Positions 1-8,364 of a stretch of 58,488 bases of DNA are shown one piece after another. The stretch is from positions 1 to 58,488 of the forward strand of contig NZ_SSON01000069.1 of assembly GCF_029871245.1 (NCBI RefSeq), read 5' to 3'. Positions within the stretch are counted from its first letter, which is position 1, and each line of letters starts with the position of its first letter. The DNA comes from Pseudomonas sp. BN102. Its GTDB lineage: Bacteria; Pseudomonadota; Gammaproteobacteria; Pseudomonadales; Pseudomonadaceae. Below the pieces are notes generated by a model. That model was not told the origin of the DNA. It made no database searches and saw nothing but the letters and a program-made list of their open reading frames with translations. The translations under genes and the position numbers were made by a program.

Positions 1-1
1 C

Positions 2-3000
2 GACTGGGGCCTGGGCGAGCTGACCGCCGAGCCTGCTGCCGAGAACATCGACCTCAGCCTGGATGCTCCCCTGGAGCTGGCTATTGCCGAAACGCCGCAG
101 CTGGCCACCGAGAGCGAACTGCTGGTTTCCGACGACAACTGGAGCCTGGGCGAGCTGGAAACCGAGCTGCAGGTCGAAAGCATCGACTTCAGCCTGGATG
201 CGCCGCTGGAGCTGGAGCCCACGCCAGCCCGGGAGCCGGTCGTGCAGCTGAACGACAGCGCAGCGCTGCCGAGCCTCGACCTGACCGAGCTGGAATGCCT
301 GCCGGCCGAGCCTGAGGTGCCGGTTGCCGAAGCAGACGAATTGCTCGACTTCAGCCTCGACGCACCTCTGGAATTCGACGATGGCCAGCCGCTGCCCAGC
401 TTCGACCTGGCCGACCTGGAGGAGCTGCCGCCCGCGCTACCCGGCGACGTTCCCGGCCTGGAGATTCCGCTGGAGACCGCCGAGGCCCTGCCGAGCCTGG
501 ATTTCGACGAGCTGGACGCGCTCCCCGGCGCCGAGCCGGTGGCCGAGCTGGAAGCCCTGAACCTGGAAGACCTGCCCGCGCCACTGGAGTGGGACGAAGC
601 CGCCCTGGCCGAACTCGGCCTGCCGGAAGTGGACCTGCCGAGTGCGCCGGTCGAACCGCCGGCGGAAGAGCCCGCTGCCGAGCGTCCGCTGTCCCTGGCC
701 GAAGTCATGGCCGCGCCGGTTCCGGCCTTCAATCCGCCGGCACGCGAAGTGCCGCCCAGCCTGCTGCCGCCGCCTGCCGATGAAGAGCCGGTGGATGACG
801 AATTGCAGGAAGTCTTCATCGAAGAAGCCGGCGAAGTGCAGGAGACCTTGGCCGAATATCTGCCGCGTTGGCATGCCGACGGCAACGACCGCGAAGCCCT
901 GGGTGAAGTGCGCCGGGCCTTCCATACCCTCAAGGGCAGCGGCCGCATGGTCCGCGCCCTGGTCATCGGCGAGCTCAGCTGGTCGGTGGAAAACCTGCTC
1001 AACCGCGTGCTGGATCGCAGCATCGAAGTCGACGAGACGGTGCACCAGGTGGTCCGCGACGTGGTCGCGCTGCTGCCGGCCCTGGTCGAGGAGTACGCCG
1101 CCAAGGCCCAGCGCCAGCGCGACGACGTCGACCTGCTGGCCGCCACCGCCCATGCCCTGGCCAAGGGGCACATCCTCCCAAAATCTGAAGCCCCGGGTTC
1201 AGAACAGGCCATTGAGCCCGTGGGCGAGCCGCAAGCCCCCGTCATCACTGAGTCCGGCGAAGCGCTGGACCCTCAGTTGCTGGAGATCTTCCGCAACGAG
1301 GCGGAACTGCACCTGGAAACCCTCGCCGGCTTCGTCAAAGCCTGCGACCAGGAACTGCCGCGGGCGGTCAATGACGATCTCCAGCGTGCCTTGCACACCC
1401 TCAAGGGCAGCGCGCACATGGCCGGCATACTGCCGATCGCCGAGATTGCCACGCCGCTCGAGAAGCTCGCCAAGGAGTTCAAGACCAACCTCCTCAGCAT
1501 CGACCTCACCGAGGCCGAGTTGCTGCATGAGGCCCTGGACCTGCTGCGTCAGGGCGTGGCCCAGCTGGAGAGCACCCCGCTCAAGCCCGTCGCCGGCACC
1601 GATGAACTCCTGGAGCGCATCCGCCAGCGGCACCAGGATCGCCTGGAGGCCGCCAACGCCGCCCGCCGCGACGACAAGGGCGAGACCCGCGATCCGCTGA
1701 TGATTTCGCAATTCCTCGCCGAAGGCATGGACATCCTGCTCGACGCCGAGGACCTGCTGCGCCGCTGGCGCGAGCATCCTGCCGAGCGCCAGGAGCTGGG
1801 CGCGCTGCTGGAAGAACTGAGTACCCTCGGCCGCGGGGCCGAAATGGCCGAGTTGCCGCAGATCGAAGAGCTCTGCGAAGCCCTGCTGGACGTGTATGGC
1901 GCCGTGGACGAAGGCAGCCTGCCGGTCAGCGAGCGCTTCTTCGGCGAGGCCGAGGCCGCCCACGAAGCCCTGATCGGCATGATGGACCAGGTGGCCGCTG
2001 CCCTCGAGGTCAGCGCCCAGCCCGAGCGGGCCCAGGCCCTACGTGACCTGCTGCAGGACGCGGTGGACCCGGCGGCCCTGGCGCTGCTGGGGCCGGATGG
2101 CGCAGCCGCTCTGGAAATAGACGAACTGGACGCCGACGACCTCGCCGACTGGGCGCCGGCCGAGACCCTGCCGTCGCTGCCGGAACGGGTGGAAGAGCCC
2201 CGGGCGCTGCTGGAAGTCGCGCTGCCCGAACTGGCCGCCTTCGACCCTGAGCAGGAGCCGGATAGCCCGACCCTCGATGAGCTGCCGCCGACCCTGGACG
2301 AGGAGATGGTCGCCATCTTCCTCGAGGAAGCGGTGGATATCCTCGACAGCGCCGGCAAAGCCCTGGAACGCTGGCTTGGCGAGCCGGACAACAACCCGGC
2401 CCTGCTGGCCCTGCAACGAGACCTGCACACCCTCAAGGGCGGTGCGCGCATGGCCGAGATCAGCCCCATAGGCGACCTCGCCCATGAACTCGAGTCCCTC
2501 TACGAGGGCCTGGTCGACCGCCGCTACAGCCATTCGCCGCGCCTCGCGGGGCTGCTGCAGACCAGTCATGACTGCCTTGCCGCGCTGCTGGAGCAATTGC
2601 AGGCGCGCCGCGCCCTGGCCGACCCGCTGCAGCTGATCCAGGACATTCGCGGCTTCCGCCAGGGCGGCGCGCAGAGCCTGTCAGCGGCCGTAGTGCAGCC
2701 GTTCCCCGCACTGGACGAGGACGATGACGCCCCCTTCGACCTCGACGCTCCCTTGGCGGCCGCCAATGACGCGTCGACGGACGAGGACGAGGCGCCCGAG
2801 CCCGTCGTTGCGGAGCGCTTCGCCGAAGTGCCCCTGGGCGAGCGGCTGGAAATGCGTGCCGCCGAAGAACCGTCCGCCTATGCCGCCCCCGAGTCCCAGG
2901 TCTTCGACAGCAGCCAGGACCCGGAACTGGTGGAAATCTTCCTCGAGGAAGGTTTCGATATTCTCGATAGCGCCGGCGCAGCCCTGCAGCGCTGGACCGA

Positions 3001-5695
3001 AGACCCGGACAACAGTCTCGAAGTCGAGGCCCTGCAGCGCGACCTGCACACCCTCAAGGGGGGCGCACGGATGGCCGAAATCGGCCCCATCGGCGACCTT
3101 TCCCACGAACTGGAATTCCTCTACGAAGGCCTCTGCGGTGGCCGCCTGCGCGCCAGTCCGGCGCTGTTCGGGCTGCTCCAGGCCTGCCAGGACCGTCTCA
3201 GCGAGATGCTCGAAGCGGTGCGTGCGCGTCGCCCATTGCCGGACGGCCAGGTGCTGATCGAGGCCATCCAGCGCTGGCGCGCCAATCCCGACGAACAGTT
3301 GAGCATGCCCAGCAGCGTGCACCTGCAGCCGGTCGCTGAGGATGACCTGGATGCCGTCGCCGAGGCGGACATCCTCGACATCTTCCTCGAGGAAGCCGAC
3401 GACCTGCTGGAGGCCATGGAAACCGCCATCGGCCGCTGGGAGGAGGCGCGCGAGGAAGGCGCCCATATCGACGACCTGCTGCGCGTGCTGCACACCCTCA
3501 AGGGCGGTGCGCGACTGGCCGGGCAGAAGCGCCTGGGCAACCTGACCCACGACCTGGAACAACACCTGATCGAGGCCCAGCAACAGGGTGCGCCTTGGCC
3601 GGAAAGCCTGTTCCTCGATGTGCAGTCCGGCTACGAAGGCCTGCAGGCCGAGCTGGACGAACTGCGCCAGCAGCTGAACCAGAGCCTCGCCGATGACCTG
3701 CCGGCGACCACGCCGAGCCAGCCGGAAACGCCGCAGTTGAGCAGTCCGATCGTGGCCGCCAGCGTGCAGGCCCTGGTGGTCAGCGAAGAGCGCGAGCTGC
3801 CCTTCGTCCGCCGCGCCCAGGAAGCCGCCCAGGAGGCCGCCGCACGGCGCGCCCCGCAGGAACTGGTCAAGGTGCCGGCGGAATTGCTGGAAGGCCTGGT
3901 CAATCTGGCCGGCGAGACCTCCATCTTCCGTGGCCGCGTCGAGCAGCAGGTCAGCGACTTCAGCTTCACCCTCACCGAGATGGAAGCCACCATCGAGCGG
4001 GTGCGTGACCAACTGCGCCGCCTCGACACCGAAACCCAGGCGCAGATCCTCAGCCGTTACCAGGCCGAAGCCGAGCGCGCCGGCTACGAGGACTTCGATC
4101 CGCTGGAAATGGACCGCCACTCACAGCTGCAGCAGCTGTCACGGGCGCTCTTCGAATCGGCTTCCGACCTTCTCGACCTCAAGGAAACCCTGGCCGCGCG
4201 CAATCGCGACGCCGAGACCCTGCTGCTGCAACAGGCGCGGGTGAACACCGAGCTGCAGGAAGGCCTGATGCGAACCCGCATGGTGCCCTTCGACCGCCTC
4301 GTGCCTCGCCTGCGGCGCATCGTCCGGCAGGTGGCCAGCGAGCTGGACAAGCAGGTGGAGTTCGTCGTCGGCAACGCCGAGGGCGAGATGGACCGCACTG
4401 TGCTCGAGCGCATGGTGGCACCGTTGGAACACATGCTGCGCAATGCCGTCGACCACGGTGTCGAGCGCGCCGAGGCACGCCGCAGCGCCGGCAAACCGGA
4501 GGTTGGCACCATCCGCCTGAACCTCGGCCGCGAGGGCGGCGACATCGTCCTGACCCTGGCCGACGACGGTGCCGGCATCAAGCTCGAAGCCGTGCGCCGC
4601 AAGGCCATCGAGCGCGGCATGATGGACGCCGACGCCGACCTTTCGGACCATGAGGTGCTGCAGTTCATCCTCGAGCCGGGCTTCTCCACCGCCGACAAGG
4701 TCACGCAGATTTCCGGACGTGGCGTCGGCATGGATGTGGTGCACTCCGAAGTGAAACAGCTCGGCGGCACCATGAGCATCGACTCGACCCCGGGCGAAGG
4801 CAGCCGCTTCCTCATCCGCCTGCCCTTCACCGTGTCGGTGAACCGCGCGCTGATGGTGCTCTCCGGCGAGGACCTCTACGCCATCCCGTTGAACACCATC
4901 GAAGGCATCGTGCGGGTTTCCCCTTATGAACTGGAAACCTACTACCAGCCGGACGCACCGCGCTTCGAGTACGCCGGGCAGAACTACGAGCTGAAGTACC
5001 TGGGCGATCTGCTGGACAACGGCCAGCAGCCCAAGCTGGTAGGCCAGAGCCTGCCGCTGCCGGTGATCCTGGTGCGCTCCAGCGAACACGCCGTGGCCGT
5101 GCAGGTGGACGCCCTGTTGGGCTCCCGCGAGATCGTGGTGAAGAGTCTTGGCGCGCAATTCGCCGGGGTCCACGGCATTTCCGGCGCGACCATCCTCGGC
5201 GACGGCCGGGTGGTGGTGATCCTCGACCTGCTGGCGACCATCCGTACCCGCCACGCGCACCTGGTGCAGCCGCAGCTGCGTTCGGCCAGCGCCAACCTGC
5301 TGCCGACGGAAACGGAGCTGGAGCGCCCGCCGTTGGTGATGGTGGTGGACGACTCGGTGACCGTACGCAAGGTCACCAGCCGTCTGCTGGAGCGCAACGG
5401 CATGAACGTACTCACCGCCAAGGACGGGGTGGACGCCATCGCCCTGCTGCAGGAGCAACGGCCGGACATCATGCTGCTGGATATCGAGATGCCGCGCATG
5501 GACGGCTTCGAGGTAGCCACCCTGGTCCGCCACGATGAGCGCCTGAAGGACCTGCCGATCATCATGATCACCTCGCGTACCGGCGAGAAACACCGCGAGC
5601 GCGCCATGGCCATCGGCGTCAACGACTACCTGGGCAAGCCGTACCAGGAGTCCCTGCTGCTCGAAAGCATCCAGCATCTGGTCAAACGGACATGA
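2..5695 (+). CDS. chpA: ChpA-type hybrid chemosensory histidine kinase (5' end outside window)
   Basis: The open frame enters from the left edge, so the true start is upstream; 1,897 residues are visible. An acidic Pro/Glu-rich linker with repeated SLDAPLE motifs comes first. Hpt domains follow with phospho-acceptor histidines in HTLKG motifs near visible residues 308, 465, 809, 1016 and 1164. A sixth Hpt-like unit has serine near residue 607 (LSTLGRG) in place of His. Next are the CheA dimerisation helices, the ATPase with N box (NAVDHG), DDGAGI and GRGVGMD motifs, a CheW domain and a C-terminal receiver with the LLDIEMP phospho-Asp motif. ChpA of P. aeruginosa controls type IV pilus twitching and cAMP through PilG/PilH; the same role is inferred here. 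The stop overlaps the chpB start (ATGA), so translation is probably coupled. Confidence 0.96.
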   Translation, partial: DWGLGELTAEPAAENIDLSLDAPLELAIAETPQLATESELLVSDDNWSLGELETELQVESIDFSLDAPLELEPTPAREPVVQLNDSAALPSLDLTELECLPAEPEVPVAEADELLDFSLDAPLEFDDGQPLPSFDLADLEELPPALPGDVPGLEIPLETAEALPSLDFDELDALPGAEPVAELEALNLEDLPAPLEWDEAALAELGLPEVDLPSAPVEPPAEEPAAERPLSLAEVMAAPVPAFNPPAREVPPSLLPPPADEEPVDDELQEVFIEEAGEVQETLAEYLPRWHADGNDREALGEVRRAFHTLKGSGRMVRALVIGELSWSVENLLNRVLDRSIEVDETVHQVVRDVVALLPALVEEYAAKAQRQRDDVDLLAATAHALAKGHILPKSEAPGSEQAIEPVGEPQAPVITESGEALDPQLLEIFRNEAELHLETLAGFVKACDQELPRAVNDDLQRALHTLKGSAHMAGILPIAEIATPLEKLAKEFKTNLLSIDLTEAELLHEALDLLRQGVAQLESTPLKPVAGTDELLERIRQRHQDRLEAANAARRDDKGETRDPLMISQFLAEGMDILLDAEDLLRRWREHPAERQELGALLEELSTLGRGAEMAELPQIEELCEALLDVYGAVDEGSLPVSERFFGEAEAAHEALIGMMDQVAAALEVSAQPERAQALRDLLQDAVDPAALALLGPDGAAALEIDELDADDLADWAPAETLPSLPERVEEPRALLEVALPELAAFDPEQEPDSPTLDELPPTLDEEMVAIFLEEAVDILDSAGKALERWLGEPDNNPALLALQRDLHTLKGGARMAEISPIGDLAHELESLYEGLVDRRYSHSPRLAGLLQTSHDCLAALLEQLQARRALADPLQLIQDIRGFRQGGAQSLSAAVVQPFPALDEDDDAPFDLDAPLAAANDASTDEDEAPEPVVAERFAEVPLGERLEMRAAEEPSAYAAPESQVFDSSQDPELVEIFLEEGFDILDSAGAALQRWTEDPDNSLEVEALQRDLHTLKGGARMAEIGPIGDLSHELEFLYEGLCGGRLRASPALFGLLQACQDRLSEMLEAVRARRPLPDGQVLIEAIQRWRANPDEQLSMPSSVHLQPVAEDDLDAVAEADILDIFLEEADDLLEAMETAIGRWEEAREEGAHIDDLLRVLHTLKGGARLAGQKRLGNLTHDLEQHLIEAQQQGAPWPESLFLDVQSGYEGLQAELDELRQQLNQSLADDLPATTPSQPETPQLSSPIVAASVQALVVSEERELPFVRRAQEAAQEAAARRAPQELVKVPAELLEGLVNLAGETSIFRGRVEQQVSDFSFTLTEMEATIERVRDQLRRLDTETQAQILSRYQAEAERAGYEDFDPLEMDRHSQLQQLSRALFESASDLLDLKETLAARNRDAETLLLQQARVNTELQEGLMRTRMVPFDRLVPRLRRIVRQVASELDKQVEFVVGNAEGEMDRTVLERMVAPLEHMLRNAVDHGVERAEARRSAGKPEVGTIRLNLGREGGDIVLTLADDGAGIKLEAVRRKAIERGMMDADADLSDHEVLQFILEPGFSTADKVTQISGRGVGMDVVHSEVKQLGGTMSIDSTPGEGSRFLIRLPFTVSVNRALMVLSGEDLYAIPLNTIEGIVRVSPYELETYYQPDAPRFEYAGQNYELKYLGDLLDNGQQPKLVGQSLPLPVILVRSSEHAVAVQVDALLGSREIVVKSLGAQFAGVHGISGATILGDGRVVVILDLLATIRTRHAHLVQPQLRSASANLLPTETELERPPLVMVVDDSVTVRKVTSRLLERNGMNVLTAKDGVDAIALLQEQRPDIMLLDIEMPRMDGFEVATLVRHDERLKDLPIIMITSRTGEKHRERAMAIGVNDYLGKPYQESLLLESIQHLVKRT

Positions 5696-6711
5696 CAGAG
5701 AAGACATCTGCACGCATCGCCGTGCTCGCCGACACCTCGCTGCAGCGCCATGTGCTGCAGCAGGCGCTGACCGGCAATGGTTACCAGGTGGTCCTCAACA
5801 GCGACCCGGCCCGCCTCGACGAGGAAGCCCTGGCCGCCTGCGAGGCGGACCTTTGGCTGGTGGACCTGGCGCTGTCCGAGGACTCGCCGCTGGTGGACAA
5901 CCTGCTGGAGCACGCCAGCGCGCCGGTGCTGTTCGGCGAGGGCCATGCCCCCGAGCGCCATTCCGAGCATTACCCACGCTGGGAGCGGCGCCTGTTCGGC
6001 AAGCTCAAGAAGCTGGTAGGCGACCCGGCGGTGGCCGTGGGGCCGAGCCTGGAAACCCTGCTCGCCGAGGCCCAGCGCCCGGCGCGCCTGGAATTGCCCA
6101 GGGTGCTGGCCGATACCCCGCTGGTGGCCGGTGAACCGGCGCGCCAGGTCTGGCTGCTGGCGGCCTCCCTGGGTGGCCCGGCGGCGGTGAAGGCGTTCCT
6201 CGACGCCCTTCCCGGCGGCCTGCCGATCGGCTTCCTCTACGGCCAGCACATCGATCCCAGTTTCGAAAGCGCATTGCCCCAAGCGGTCGGCCGTCACAGC
6301 CAGTGGCACGTCAACCAGGCGCGCCCGGGCGACGCCGTGCGTTGCGGTGAAGTGGTGGTGGTGCCCATCAGCCGCGAGCTGGGCTTCACCGACGATGGCC
6401 GCATGCTGGTGGGCGAACGCCCCTGGCCCGAGCCCTACAGCCCTTCCATCGACCAGGCGATGCTCAACCTGGCCCAGCATTTCGGCGCCCAATGCGGCGT
6501 GATTGCCTTCAGCGGCATGGGCAGCGACGGCAGCGCCGCGGCGGCCTATGTGCGCCGCCAGGGCGGCCTGATCTGGACTCAGCGTGCCGACAGCTGCGCC
6601 TGCCCGAGCATGCCCGACAGCCTGCGCGAAGGCGGCTACAGCAGCTACAGCGGCGATCCGCGCGAACTGGCGGCAAAGCTGGTCGAGCATCTGGCCGCGC
6701 AGTGCAGCTAA
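5692..6711 (+). CDS. chpB: ChpB, CheB-like methylesterase of the pilus chemosensory system
   Basis: This 339-residue protein has an N-terminal receiver-like region of about 110 residues and a C-terminal CheB esterase domain. The catalytic triad fits Ser159 (AASLGG), His186 (GQHIDP) and Asp279 (GMGSDG). The family demethylates glutamyl-methyl esters on a chemoreceptor, by inference the PilJ-type receptor encoded upstream of the window. The N-terminal part keeps the LVDL segment of receivers but looks divergent, so phosphorylation control is uncertain. It starts inside the chpA stop codon and is followed 13 bases later by chpC, so the three genes form one operon. Confidence 0.93.
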   Translation: MTEKTSARIAVLADTSLQRHVLQQALTGNGYQVVLNSDPARLDEEALAACEADLWLVDLALSEDSPLVDNLLEHASAPVLFGEGHAPERHSEHYPRWERRLFGKLKKLVGDPAVAVGPSLETLLAEAQRPARLELPRVLADTPLVAGEPARQVWLLAASLGGPAAVKAFLDALPGGLPIGFLYGQHIDPSFESALPQAVGRHSQWHVNQARPGDAVRCGEVVVVPISRELGFTDDGRMLVGERPWPEPYSPSIDQAMLNLAQHFGAQCGVIAFSGMGSDGSAAAAYVRRQGGLIWTQRADSCACPSMPDSLREGGYSSYSGDPRELAAKLVEHLAAQCS

Positions 6712-6724
6712 CCCAGGAAACCCC

Positions 6725-7195
6725 ATGAGCCAAGCCGTTACCCCCCAGAACAGCGCCAACAGCCTCACCGGGCTGCTCCTGCCGCTGACCGACCGAACCC
6801 TGCTGGTGCCCAACGTGGCCCTGGCCGAACTCATTCCCTACCGCGCACCGCAGGCCACGCCGGGCCTGCCTGCGTGGCTGCTGGGCCAGGTGGCCTGGCG
6901 CGACCTGCGCCTGCCGCTGCTGTCCTTCGAGGCTGCGGCCGGTGGTGAGGCCAGGATCGGTCCGGGCGCCCGCGTGGCTGTGCTCAACGCCCTGGGTGGC
7001 CGTCCCCATGTGAAGTTCATCGCCCTCCTGCTGCAGGGCATCCCGCGCTCGCTGAAGCTGGAAGAAGACCTCCCGCGCGCAAACGCACCGCTGGCCGCGC
7101 TGGAGCTGGATTCCGTGCAGCTGGGCACCGACGTGGCGAAGATCCCCGACCTGGTGGCGCTGGAGCAGATGCTGGCGGATGCCGGCTTGATCTGA
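6725..7195 (+). CDS. chpC: ChpC, CheW-like adaptor protein
   Basis: I chose the ATG preceded by AGGAAA, which gives 156 residues; the same frame is open further upstream but that part overlaps chpB. The sequence fits a single CheW/SH3-like domain, with an N-terminal segment ending in LLPLTDRTLLVPNVALAE and a middle LLGQVAWRDLRLPLLSFE block. CheW proteins couple receptors to CheA-type kinases; ChpC is the second such adaptor of the Pil-Chp system. In P. aeruginosa chpD and chpE follow, but here the operon ends and a repeat-rich gap begins. Confidence 0.88.
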   Translation: MSQAVTPQNSANSLTGLLLPLTDRTLLVPNVALAELIPYRAPQATPGLPAWLLGQVAWRDLRLPLLSFEAAAGGEARIGPGARVAVLNALGGRPHVKFIALLLQGIPRSLKLEEDLPRANAPLAALELDSVQLGTDVAKIPDLVALEQMLADAGLI

Positions 7196-7283
7196 GCCGG
7201 GCTGCCGGCGCAGAAGCGTGTTCAATCGGTAGGGCGGACCACGCTTCATCGGTCGACCATTCGTGGTCTGGATCGGCTGCGAT

Positions 7284-7309
7284 GGTGGATATGAAAAGCG
7301 ATATCCACC
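7284..7309. repeat. Small palindrome GGTGGATAT/ATATCCACC
   Basis: A perfect 9-base inverted repeat with an 8-base loop, embedded in a GTAGGG...CCCTAC context. It resembles REP-type intergenic palindromes of Pseudomonas and lies between the convergent chpC and rsmE genes, where it could also act as a terminator hairpin. Confidence 0.6.
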
Positions 7310-7327
7310 CTACAGTTGGGGCGAGTC

Positions 7328-7404
7328 CGTAGGTTGGGCTGAGTTGGACGAAGCCCAACGAGCCCAGAGCGGAGATGTTGGGCTCCGCTGCGCTCAGACC
7401 TACG
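7328..7404. repeat. Nested REP-like inverted repeat of the TTGGGCT family
   Basis: The outer arms read CGTAGGT and ACCTACG, and the inner arms TTGGGCT and AGCCCAA, giving a nested hairpin. A related TTGGGC palindrome lies downstream of bioA and a degenerate one downstream of metK. No coding sequence overlaps it. Together with the neighbouring palindromes it fills the roughly 300 bases between chpC and rsmE. Confidence 0.6.
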
Positions 7405-7444
7405 CGGCCCGCGCCAACCTACTCGGCGTTCCGGGCTCAGTCTG

Positions 7445-7490
7445 TAAGCGAATTCATTCGCCAAGCAGGCCGAAGGTCTGCCCAGGACGC
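7445..7490. repeat. Half REP element (GCGAATTCATTCGCC family) at the rsmE 3' end
   Basis: The segment begins with the GCGAATTCATTCGC arm and continues with an AAGCAGGCCGAAGGTCTGCCC core like the element upstream of sdaB. The second arm is missing, because the element runs straight into the rsmE stop codon. It belongs to the same family as the pair that brackets the RAYT gene. Confidence 0.7.
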
Positions 7491-7494
7491 TCCC

Positions 7495-8214
7495 TCAGAA
7501 ATCGCCCCAGAGCTGCTGCGCCACGGTCAGCGCCACCACGGGCGCCGTCTCGGTCCGCAACACCCGTGGCCCCAGGCGTGCCGCATGGAATCCGGCAGCC
7601 TTGGCCGCGTCCACCTCGGCGTCGGACAGGCCGCCCTCGGGGCCGATCAGGAAGGCCAGGCTACCCGGCCGGGCATGGCTGGCCAGGGGCTCGGCCACCG
7701 GGTGCAGGACCAGCCGCAGGTCAGCTTCCACCTGCCGCTGCCAATCGGCCAGTGCGACCGGTGCGTGAATCACCGGCAGCACCGAGCGGCCGCACTGCTC
7801 GCAGGCGCTGATGGCGACCTGGCGCCAGTGGGCCAGGCGCTTGTCGGCGCGTTCGTCCTTCAGGCGCACTTCGCAGCGTTCGCTGACGATGGGGCTGATC
7901 TCGGCCACGCCCAGCTCGGTGGCCTTCTGGATCGCCCAATCCATCCGCTCGCCTCGCGACAGGCCCTGCCCGAGGTGCACCCGTAACGGCGATTCGGCCA
8001 TACCGGCAAGGGCATCGCGCAGCTCCACCCGCACGGTCTTCTTGCCCACCTCCACCAGTTCGCCCAGGTACTCCTGGCCCGAGCCGTCGAAGAGTTGCAC
8101 GGCGTCGCCCGCGGCCAGGCGCAGCACGCGGCCGATGTAGTGGGCCTGGGTTTCGGGCAGCTCGTGCTGGCCGAGGGAGAGCGGAGCGTCGATGAAGAAG
8201 CGGGAGAGGCGCAT
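7495..8214 (-). CDS. rsmE: RsmE, 16S rRNA m3U1498 methyltransferase
   Basis: The enzyme uses S-adenosylmethionine to methylate N3 of U1498 in 16S rRNA within the small ribosomal subunit. The 239-residue protein starts at the ATG giving MRLSRFFID, the family's usual N-terminus; a TTG five codons upstream is the alternative. An N-terminal PUA-like domain is followed by a SPOUT methyltransferase domain with the knot motifs LIGPEGGLSD and LGPRVLRTETA. It lies downstream of bioA on the same strand, about 150 bases away, as in other Pseudomonas. Confidence 0.95.
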   Translation of the reverse strand: MRLSRFFIDAPLSLGQHELPETQAHYIGRVLRLAAGDAVQLFDGSGQEYLGELVEVGKKTVRVELRDALAGMAESPLRVHLGQGLSRGERMDWAIQKATELGVAEISPIVSERCEVRLKDERADKRLAHWRQVAISACEQCGRSVLPVIHAPVALADWQRQVEADLRLVLHPVAEPLASHARPGSLAFLIGPEGGLSDAEVDAAKAAGFHAARLGPRVLRTETAPVVALTVAQQLWGDF

Positions 8215-8278
8215 GGGCGTTCGGGGCAAAGGGAGGACAGGCGCGCAGTGTACGGCCTGGCGCTGCCTCGGGGTAGGT

Positions 8279-8303
8279 TGGGCCGCGCTCTGCGCGGCCC
8301 AAC
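8279..8303. repeat. Palindrome TTGGGCCGCGC/GCGCGGCCCAA
   Basis: A perfect 11-base inverted repeat with a 3-base loop between bioA and rsmE. It shares the TTGGGC edge of the repeats after chpC. It could act as a processing or termination hairpin for bioA, but there is no clear T-tract. Confidence 0.6.
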
Positions 8304-8364
8304 GAGGTACACCGTGGGAGGGCGTCTTGAGCTTTGCGGAGCTCTGCCCACCTTCGAAAAGCTG

